Source of the DNA: JAKQIM01 sp964633225
GTDB taxonomy: Bacteria > Chloroflexota > Anaerolineae > Anaerolineales > UBA4823
Direction of reading: 5' to 3'
Assembly: GCA_964633225.1 (NCBI GenBank)
Contig: CAZWFQ010000094.1
Coordinates: 1-11,674 of the forward strand
Length of the DNA: 11,674 nt
A program made the position numbers and the translations under genes. Below are positions 6,814 through 11,674 of this stretch, one piece after another (position 1 is the stretch's first letter; the number at the start of each line of letters is the position of its first letter). The notes under the pieces were generated by a model. It was given only the letters and a program-made list of their open reading frames with translations. It was not told where the DNA came from and did not search any database.

Positions 6814-8523
6814 TCAAGGCCAAAGTTCTGGGGCCGCGTCGATAATGTAAATGACTGAGCTGTAGACCTGGCTGGCATTGTCGATGCGGGTATCGCCCAG
6901 GGCCACACTCCGCCCATCCGGCGACCAGGCTGGGCCCCAATCGAAACTACCCAGCAGGCGTGGGGCCACCTGTGGACCAGCCATTAAATAGGTGGCGGCT
7001 GGCTCTGCAAAAGCTGCCTGGCAAGAGAAGATTAACGGCCAACCGCTGGCACTGGGTGACCAGGCAGCAGAGATGCAAGCGAGGGTTTCAGTGCCCGCAA
7101 TTTGGACGGCCCCCGAGCCATCTGCCGGGATGAGCCATGCCCCTTTTTCGAGGCTGGCTAAAGCCAGCCACTGCCCATCCCTGCTCCAGGCCAGTGGTAT
7201 GGCACTGGGTGGCACCTCAGCCAGCTTGGTCGGCTGGGTGCCATCGGCGTTCAACACCCAGGCCGAGCCCATGCTGCCGCCCGGAACGGTATAAGCCACC
7301 TGGTGGCTGTCTGGCGACCAGACCGCATTCCATCCCGTATCGCGGGTGGAGCTGGTAAGCTGGTTCAAGGGGTTGCCATCCAGCCCATATACAGACAGGG
7401 CATGCGTGGCCGAGCCCCCCTGGATGCTCTCCACCAACAAGCGTTGGCCGTCGGGAGACCAGGTCAGCTTATCCAGGTATATGGATGGCTGGCCCACGCA
7501 CAAGGGGGCGTTGGCAGGGCTGGCAATGCAAAGCTCGTCGTTAGCAGAGCCTGGCTGTATGTAAGCCGCGCTGTTCTGAACCGGGTTAAAGACCGCGCCA
7601 TATACTCCCGGCGGCACCAGGTCGGTAACATAGGCCTGCGAGGTGGTGTTGTAAACGGCCGAGTAGCTGTATGTGTCTGCCTTTGGGTCCAGGTCGTAGA
7701 AAGTCAGTTGGCCGCCATTGTAAGACCAAGATGGGTCCCCTGTGATGGTGGTTGTGGAGATCGTCTGGCTGACACCCAAGAACGGCACGGCAATCTGTAA
7801 GCCGGGACCGTCGGCCATTTCCCAGCGCAGGGATTCGTCAACGCTCATGGGGGCGGGCTGGCTGGGGGCCTGGCTGGGTTGGACATTGGTTTGTTGGCCT
7901 TCGCCCACGTCCACGGTGCCGGCTGGGCTGCTGACCGCCACGCTGCCAACTTTGGCAGAGACCACTGTGCTGCCGTTTTCGGCAACGCGCACGCTGAAGC
8001 GCGTACCGCGTACCGATGCCACCGCGGCGGGCGTCTCGACCTCGAAGGTCTGGCCTGTCTCCAGGCCTTCTACGTTCAGCCAGATCTGGCCCTCTTGCAG
8101 GTTGATTTGCAGGGTGTTGGCATCGGGTTGGTCGATTCTGAAGATGGTGTTGGGGGCCACGCGCAGCAGTTCAGCCCCCATGCCGAGCAGGGCGGTGGAT
8201 GCTTCTTTGGCCCACACTTCGCCGCCCGTGTAGAGCGGCATATCCAGTTGCGCAGGAGACCATTCTGCGCTGGGCAGGGCATGGGCATCGACTCCGTTGA
8301 TCAATTCTACCAGCGTGGCCGCAGGCGGCGGCAGGGTAGGGGCGATGGCGGGCGGTGGGGTATCTGTCGCAGCGGGCGCCTGGGTGGGGCTGGGAGCTGC
8401 TTCGCTGGGTGGCGATGCCTGCGGCGCGGTCGAATCGCCAGGGAGTGCGGCAGTAGGTGTGCCAGCAGCTTGGCAAGCAGCCAGCAATACCAGGATCAAG
8501 CATAAGGTCAGGGTCTTTCGCAT
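6814..8523 (-). CDS. lipoprotein A: FecR domain plus WD40-like propeller
   Basis: The 569-aa product has a clear lipoprotein signal: MRK, a Leu-rich core and lipobox LLAAC with Cys17 as the lipidation site. A Pro/Ala/Thr-rich spacer runs to about residue 68. The FecR domain spans about 92-212, with ETPAAVASVRGTRF near 162-175. From about 250 there are PD40-type propeller repeats (LTWSPDGQRLLVESI, AVWSPDSHQVAYTVP, LAWSRDGQWLALASL, PAWSPDGRSVALGD). The protein should sit on the outer face of the membrane. An AAAGGAGG site 6 nt upstream supports the start. Its stop is 1 nt before the cyclase start, which ties their translation. In the FecR core, 44 of 56 residues match lipoprotein B by hand alignment, and the two domains begin at the same residue number. 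This points to a gene duplication on either side of the cyclase gene. Confidence 0.88.
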   Translation of the reverse strand: MRKTLTLCLILVLLAACQAAGTPTAALPGDSTAPQASPPSEAAPSPTQAPAATDTPPPAIAPTLPPPAATLVELINGVDAHALPSAEWSPAQLDMPLYTGGEVWAKEASTALLGMGAELLRVAPNTIFRIDQPDANTLQINLQEGQIWLNVEGLETGQTFEVETPAAVASVRGTRFSVRVAENGSTVVSAKVGSVAVSSPAGTVDVGEGQQTNVQPSQAPSQPAPMSVDESLRWEMADGPGLQIAVPFLGVSQTISTTTITGDPSWSYNGGQLTFYDLDPKADTYSYSAVYNTTSQAYVTDLVPPGVYGAVFNPVQNSAAYIQPGSANDELCIASPANAPLCVGQPSIYLDKLTWSPDGQRLLVESIQGGSATHALSVYGLDGNPLNQLTSSTRDTGWNAVWSPDSHQVAYTVPGGSMGSAWVLNADGTQPTKLAEVPPSAIPLAWSRDGQWLALASLEKGAWLIPADGSGAVQIAGTETLACISAAWSPSASGWPLIFSCQAAFAEPAATYLMAGPQVAPRLLGSFDWGPAWSPDGRSVALGDTRIDNASQVYSSVIYIIDAAPELWP

Positions 8524-8529
8524 GGTGTT

Positions 8530-8537
8530 CCTCCTTT
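8530..8537 (-). promoter_or_regulatory. ribosome binding site of lipoprotein A
   Basis: The minus strand reads AAAGGAGG, 6 nt before the ATG at 8523. This strong site fixes the start and places the lipoprotein signal at the very N-terminus. Confidence 0.75.
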
Positions 8538-8594
8538 ACGCTTTTTTTGATTGAGCTGGCTGACCAGACGGGCTGTGCGGCCTGTAAAGGATTG

Positions 8595-8909
8595 TTATTT
8601 TCCTTGCAGTTGCATGATCTTTCGTATCCAATCCTTGCGGCCCCAAATGACAAACCTTTCTTCGCGCCCATCCGCCAGCGTAACGGTCATGCCGTTGGGG
8701 ATGATGCCCAGGGTATTGCGCCCTCGGACAGAGACGATACTGCTCAAGGGGTAAGCTTCTTCGTGTGTTTGCACATTCACCGCGTGGGATATGAAGACCA
8801 GCCGGCGGTCGGTCAGGTAGATACCGCCGCCAACGGCCTCGATCCCTTTGAAATGGTTCGCAGGACCCTGCTTGATGATGCGTTCACCAGGTTCCAATAC
8901 AATGCTCAT
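8595..8909 (-). CDS. GRAM/PH-like small protein
   Basis: This 104-aa protein is mostly one small beta-rich domain. It opens with LEPGERIIKQGPANHF, then GGGIYLTDRRLVFISH, a Y/PLSSIVSV strand, GMTVTLADGREERFVIWGRKDW and a closing helix. This is the pattern of bacterial GRAM/PH-like domains ('g.lylTd.Rl.f.......i.l..I..v...'). Such domains bind lipids or proteins; the ligand here is unknown. There is no signal peptide or membrane helix, so it is probably cytoplasmic and perhaps works at the membrane face. Its ATG overlaps the TGA of the preceding gene (ATGA, 8906-8909), and a GGAGGAGG site lies 7 nt upstream, so the two proteins are probably co-translated. It is 71 nt upstream of the lipoprotein A gene. 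Confidence 0.75.
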   Translation of the reverse strand: MSIVLEPGERIIKQGPANHFKGIEAVGGGIYLTDRRLVFISHAVNVQTHEEAYPLSSIVSVRGRNTLGIIPNGMTVTLADGREERFVIWGRKDWIRKIMQLQGK

Positions 8910-9433
8910 GCGGTCGCCTCCTCCAACTCGCTGCGCAGTTCCTTGAGAAAGTCTGCCAGTTGTTTGGGCTGCAATTCCATATACATGCCAGGGGCAATGC
9001 CCCAGTCGCCGCCTTTGGGCACCAGGTAATTGGAAGCCAGCCCGGCAAATAACTCGAAGTTAACATACGCCTGGTCCTCAACCATGCTGCCATCCGGCTC
9101 TTGGTGATGGCTGACCCACTCATCACGGTATATGTTCAAGATCAGGTGGGGGCACATCATGTGATCAAAACCGGTGCGTTCCCCCTTGTGACCTTGTTTC
9201 ATCAAGTATTCAGCGCTGCTGATCCAAGAATTCAGGGCCTGGATGAATACCATGATATCTGCATCTAACCAGGGCTGATCATCCAGTGCAATCCGAAACA
9301 ACGCCCGTACCAGGCCCAGGTTGCTGTTCATCCCTACGGGGCCATCGTTGATCAACCCTTGCTTGGGAACCTGGTTTAAGATGGATAGGGTGAAACTGAC
9401 ATTTCCTTCATTGTCATCGTAAATTGTGGCCAT
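8906..9433 (-). CDS. unrecognised 175-aa cytoplasmic protein
   Basis: I do not recognise a family. The protein looks soluble and somewhat acidic, with no signal peptide or membrane helix. A polar N-terminus (MATIYDDNEGNVSF) leads into mixed segments. The middle is Trp/His-rich (LNSWISSAEYL, GFDHMMCPHLILNIYRDEW, then VSHHQEPDG), and the C-terminus is a charged helix (LADFLKELRSELEEA). It is the first gene of the minus-strand run and overlaps the GRAM-like gene by 4 nt, so the two products probably act together. The start at 9433 has an AAGGAT ribosome site 6 nt upstream and a plausible promoter just beyond. The reading frame uses codons like its neighbours, and the overlap and ribosome site argue that it is real. 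Confidence 0.72.
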   Translation of the reverse strand: MATIYDDNEGNVSFTLSILNQVPKQGLINDGPVGMNSNLGLVRALFRIALDDQPWLDADIMVFIQALNSWISSAEYLMKQGHKGERTGFDHMMCPHLILNIYRDEWVSHHQEPDGSMVEDQAYVNFELFAGLASNYLVPKGGDWGIAPGMYMELQPKQLADFLKELRSELEEATA

Positions 9434-9453
9434 CTGTGCGCATCCTTTATGGT

Positions 9454-9483
9454 ATATAATTTTACCACCTTACAAAAATGCAA
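9454..9483 (-). promoter_or_regulatory. candidate promoter of the minus-strand operon
   Basis: On the minus strand TTGCAT (9478-9483) is followed, 18 nt later, by TTATAT (9454-9459), resembling -35 and -10 boxes. It lies about 20 nt upstream of the first start codon at 9433. The -35 box overlaps the inverted repeat at 9480-9493, a possible repressor position. Confidence 0.4.
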
Positions 9484-9493
9484 TTTCGATTGC
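9480..9493. repeat. inverted repeat GCAAT-TTCG-ATTGC
   Basis: Perfect 5-bp arms surround a TTCG centre. It overlaps the candidate -35 box of the minus-strand operon, so it could be an operator; as RNA it would form a small hairpin. Confidence 0.45.
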
Positions 9494-9507
9494 CGATATC
9501 TCATTCT

Positions 9508-9535
9508 CTGCAACGAAATTCATGGAAAATTGCAG
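9508..9535. repeat. inverted repeat CTGCAA...TTGCAG
   Basis: Perfect 6-bp arms (9508-9513 and 9530-9535) lie 16 nt apart, between the two divergent promoters. The arms share the GCAA/TTGC core with the repeat at 9480-9493. Confidence 0.4.
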
Positions 9536-9561
9536 AAACATTCCAGTTTCGACAACATATC

Positions 9562-9590
9562 TTGACGAATTTCTCATTTTCGTTTAAAGT
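9562..9590 (+). promoter_or_regulatory. candidate sigma-70-type promoter of the secreted protein gene
   Basis: TTGACG (9562-9567) is a 5/6 match to the -35 consensus. A 17-nt spacer leads to TAAAGT (9585-9590), a 4/6 match to the -10. Transcription would start near 9597 and leave a leader of about 305 nt before the ATG at 9902. Confidence 0.5.
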
Positions 9591-9799
9591 AAGATTTAGC
9601 AAAATTCCCTCATGACCAAAATTGACTGTTCTGATCACCGCGGTATTTTATTCCCGGGCGGTGCGTTTTGCCGCATTGATTCGTTTTAACGGGCTCGTAT
9701 TGGTTGGAAAGGAGTGTAGACGCGGTATGCATCATCCTGACCCGCAACGATTGCAAATAGAAATGGTCTTACCGAATTTCAAATCAAAATGATTGTTGG

Positions 9800-9813
9800 G
9801 TGGCTTTGGCCAC
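9800..9813 (+). other. short hairpin GTGGC-TTTG-GCCAC in leader
   Basis: Five perfect base pairs close a 4-nt loop within the plus-strand leader, 8 nt after the stop of a possible 21-codon ORF. There is no T-run after it, so it is not a typical terminator. Confidence 0.4.
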
Positions 9814-9839
9814 ACGGTACTTTAAAACAGTAATTTCAG

Positions 9840-9868
9840 GCCGGCAGTGGATGTTCCCATCCCCCGGC
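9840..9868 (+). other. two-tier stem-loop upstream of ribosome site
   Basis: The outer stem pairs GCCGG (9840-9844) with CCGGC (9864-9868). The inner stem pairs GGATG (9849-9853) with CATCC (9858-9862) around a TTCC loop, with an asymmetric internal loop between them. It ends 22 nt before the GAGGA ribosome site at 9891-9895, where folding could affect translation or mRNA stability. Confidence 0.45.
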
Positions 9869-9901
9869 ACCATACTTGAGGAAGTTTATAGAGGATAGAA
9901 A

Positions 9902-11674
9902 ATGTCCATCCGAAGAATACGCAAGTTCCTGGTCCTGCCCCTGATCATCGCAATTGCGATTGGTGTCTTGTATTTCAATTTCACCAATTCAACTGCCGCC
10001 ACCTTACCTGCTGCTGGGCCTGTTATGGCAGGGATGATGGGGATGACCGAGGTGGAAGGTGTTCAGCGTTTGACGATTGCAGAAGCGGTTGGCCCCGATG
10101 TGGCTGGCCCCTTCGTTGGCGATGCCCCCGTAGCCGCATCTTTTGACGAGGACGTGCGGCGCCTGCCGCAGGTTGCCCCGGCTGTCAATGAACCAATGGC
10201 AGAGATGCTTTCTCCGCGCCGAGATCGCCTCTCGGCTGACCTGGATGTGGTCGATGCCGTTGCCCAGACCAATTTTGGCACCATCGACGCCATGCCTGGT
10301 GCTGGGGCTAATTTCTTGGGCCTCGATCAATCGAACTGGGGTGCTGGCTGGCCTCCTGACACGAATGGCGACGTTGGCCCCAACCATTATATCCAGACTG
10401 TCAATACATCCATTGGTATTTACAGCAAGACCGGCACCCGCCTGGCTGCCTATACCTTCGACACCTTCTTCACCGGCACCGGCACTGCCTGTGATGACAA
10501 CAACAACGGCGACCCGGTGGTACTGTACGACGCGGTCTCTGGTCGTTGGATCATCACCGACTTTGCCTGGTCTGATATTGCCAATGGGCCTTATTACGAA
10601 TGTATCGCCGTATCCAAGACCGAAGATCCCGTCTCGGGCGGCTGGTGGATGTACGGTTTCCGCGCCGATGACGCAACCCATAAATATTTAAACGATTACC
10701 CCAAGCTGGGTGTCTGGTCTGATGGCATCTACATGTCAGTGAATATGTTTGACTGCCTCGACAGCTCTTGCTCCAGCGCATCGTACAAGGGCACGCGCGT
10801 GTGGGCATTGAATCGCGATGCCATGATCAACGGTACCGCCCTCACCAACGTGTACTTTGATACCAGCACCTCATATTTCAGCATTTTCCCCTCCAACGTC
10901 CGCGGCACCCTGCCGCCTGCCGGCACGCCCAACTTCTTCCTTTCTTTGGGCCAGACCAGCACCACGCTGCAGATGTGGAAGTTCCGTGTGAACTGGGCCA
11001 CCCCCTCCAGCTCTACCTTTACCGGCCCTACCAACATCACTGTTTCTAGCTATTCCGAACCTACTGTTTCTGTCCCGCAGAGCGGCACATCGGTTAAGCT
11101 GGATACCCTGGCCGACCGCCTGATGGTCCAGATCCAATACCGCTACTTGAATGGTGTTGAATCGTTGTGGGCCACCCACACGGTTTCCAGCGGCGGCGTC
11201 ACCGGCGTGCGCTGGTACGAGATCCGCAACCCCAATGGCACGCCCTCGGTTTACCAGCAGAGCACCTACCAGCCCGATTCTACTTACCGCTGGATGCCCA
11301 GCCTGGCAGTGGATGGGGCCGGGAACATGGCCCTCGGCTACAGCGCTTCCAGCTCCAGCATTTATCCGCAAATCCGCTATGCCGGCCGCCTGGCAACCGA
11401 CACCCTCAGCACCCTGGGCCAGGGTGAGGCCACACTGGTCACCGGTGGCGGCTACCAGAGCAGCTACTCGCGCTGGGGCGACTACTCTGCCATGAGTATT
11501 GACCCCGCCGATGACTGCACCTTCTGGTACACCACGGAATATTACACCTCCAGCGGCACCAACTGGCAGACCCGCATTGGCTCCTTCAAGTTCCCCTCCT
11601 GCGGAACGACGCCGCCTACCGCGACCCCCACTGGGCCCACCAGTACACCTGTGACGCCCACAGCCACCAATACC
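9902..11674 (+). CDS. secreted beta-rich surface protein, 3' end outside the window
   Basis: The frame is open from ATG 9902 to the last base, 591 codons, with no stop. A GAGGA site lies 6 nt upstream. The N-terminus is basic (MSIRRIRKF) followed by a hydrophobic stretch to about residue 25, which acts as signal peptide or anchor. A 100-residue pro-like segment precedes the main domain (about 140-567). That domain contains TNGDVGPNHYIQ (154-165), GDPVVLYD (203-210), YPKLGVWSDGIYMSVN, GTSVKLDTLADRLM, RWYEIRNPNGTPSVYQQ, RYAGRLATD, RWGDYSAMSIDPADDCTFWY and RIGSFKFPSC. I know this set of motifs from large uncharacterised exported proteins of several environmental phyla; it looks like a sialidase-style propeller, but no catalytic residues can be named. 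From residue 569 a Thr/Pro-rich linker begins and runs off the window, so more domains probably follow. Several Cys residues suggest disulfides outside the cell. Confidence 0.88.
   Translation, partial: MSIRRIRKFLVLPLIIAIAIGVLYFNFTNSTAATLPAAGPVMAGMMGMTEVEGVQRLTIAEAVGPDVAGPFVGDAPVAASFDEDVRRLPQVAPAVNEPMAEMLSPRRDRLSADLDVVDAVAQTNFGTIDAMPGAGANFLGLDQSNWGAGWPPDTNGDVGPNHYIQTVNTSIGIYSKTGTRLAAYTFDTFFTGTGTACDDNNNGDPVVLYDAVSGRWIITDFAWSDIANGPYYECIAVSKTEDPVSGGWWMYGFRADDATHKYLNDYPKLGVWSDGIYMSVNMFDCLDSSCSSASYKGTRVWALNRDAMINGTALTNVYFDTSTSYFSIFPSNVRGTLPPAGTPNFFLSLGQTSTTLQMWKFRVNWATPSSSTFTGPTNITVSSYSEPTVSVPQSGTSVKLDTLADRLMVQIQYRYLNGVESLWATHTVSSGGVTGVRWYEIRNPNGTPSVYQQSTYQPDSTYRWMPSLAVDGAGNMALGYSASSSSIYPQIRYAGRLATDTLSTLGQGEATLVTGGGYQSSYSRWGDYSAMSIDPADDCTFWYTTEYYTSSGTNWQTRIGSFKFPSCGTTPPTATPTGPTSTPVTPTATNT
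9947..9960. repeat. 14-bp perfect palindrome in signal-peptide codons
   Basis: ATCGCAATTGCGAT is its own reverse complement. It lies in the codons of the hydrophobic signal segment of the secreted protein and carries the same GCAA/TTGC core as the upstream repeats. Coding constraint on Ile-Ala codons could produce it by chance. Confidence 0.5.

Larger units (their letters stand above)
9434..9901. other. divergent AT-rich intergenic region (468 nt)
   Basis: This region separates the minus-strand run from the plus-strand secreted protein and is visibly more AT-rich than the flanking genes, especially 9440-9620. It holds a candidate promoter on each strand, several inverted repeats built on GCAA/TTGC half-sites, two hairpins in the plus-strand leader and a possible 21-codon ORF at 9727-9792. 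No tRNA, known riboswitch core or rho-independent terminator was recognised by eye. Confidence 0.7.

Noticed and set aside
6813..6917. A 35-residue N-terminal extension of the cyclase starting at 6917
   Set aside because: It overlaps the lipoprotein A gene entirely in that stretch, has no hydrophobic or domain character, and the ATG at 6812 one base after the stop gives a natural coupled start next to the first membrane helix.
7879..8505. 208-codon open frame on the plus strand opposite lipoprotein A
   Set aside because: It is the antisense of the FecR domain and Pro-rich tether; the translation is Arg/Gly/Cys-rich with no domain and no convincing ribosome site.
8545..8575. T-run and CTGG/CCAG hairpin between the GRAM-like and lipoprotein A genes considered as a terminator
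   Set aside because: On the minus strand, where transcription runs, the homopolymer is A and not T; on the plus strand the T-run comes before the hairpin. Neither orientation forms a terminator.
9617..9645. Possible Crp-type operator around TTGACTGTTCTGATCAC
   Set aside because: It does not fit TGTGA-N6-TCACA; only a TGATCA palindrome and a partial half-site are present, too weak to call.
9800..9813. Hairpin considered as a rho-independent terminator
   Set aside because: The stem is only 5 bp and is followed by ACGGTAC rather than a T-run.
10004..10681. 225-codon open frame on the minus strand inside the secreted protein gene
   Set aside because: The plus strand encodes clear family motifs throughout this stretch and the minus frame shows none; it is a by-product of GC-rich codon use.
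11600..11674. Repetitive ACC/CCC-rich end considered as a DNA repeat array
   Set aside because: It is in frame and encodes a Thr/Pro-rich linker typical of exported proteins; there are no regular repeat units or spacers.

Overview
The window looks like chromosomal DNA from a Chloroflexota-type bacterium, most likely Anaerolineae. This is inferred from style, not from a marker gene: moderately GC-rich coding sequence, Thr/Pro-rich tails on exported proteins, lipoproteins that join a FecR domain to a WD40-like propeller, a CHASE2 cyclase, and strong AAAGGAGG-type ribosome binding sites. No rRNA, tRNA, insertion sequence or CRISPR array was seen.

Layout. Bases 1-258 hold the 3' end of a plus-strand YjbQ/UPF0047 gene. 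It converges on a long run of eight minus-strand genes spanning 271-9433. Read in their direction of transcription they are: an unrecognised 175-aa protein, a GRAM/PH-like protein, a FecR-propeller lipoprotein (A), a CHASE2 class III nucleotide cyclase, a second FecR-propeller lipoprotein (B), a zinc-ribbon membrane protein with a DUF3592-like tail, a solute-binding-protein fold without a signal peptide, and a SAM-dependent methyltransferase. Junctions are -4, 71, 1, 4, 85, 72 and 24 nt, so the cyclase and its two lipoproteins form a translationally tight core. Bases 9434-9901 are an AT-rich divergent intergenic region with a promoter on each strand, several inverted repeats and a roughly 300-nt leader. 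From 9902 to the window end runs a secreted plus-strand protein, cut off inside a Thr/Pro-rich linker.

How it may work together (inference). In a single-membrane cell, lipoproteins A and B would sit on the outer face of the cytoplasmic membrane, beside the extracellular CHASE2 domain of the cyclase. They could bind an extracellular ligand or cell-wall feature and modulate cyclic nucleotide output inside. The zinc-ribbon membrane protein, the GRAM-like protein and the cytoplasmic solute-binding fold are candidate intracellular partners. The main point of interest is the cyclase enclosed between two diverged copies of the same FecR-propeller lipoprotein.
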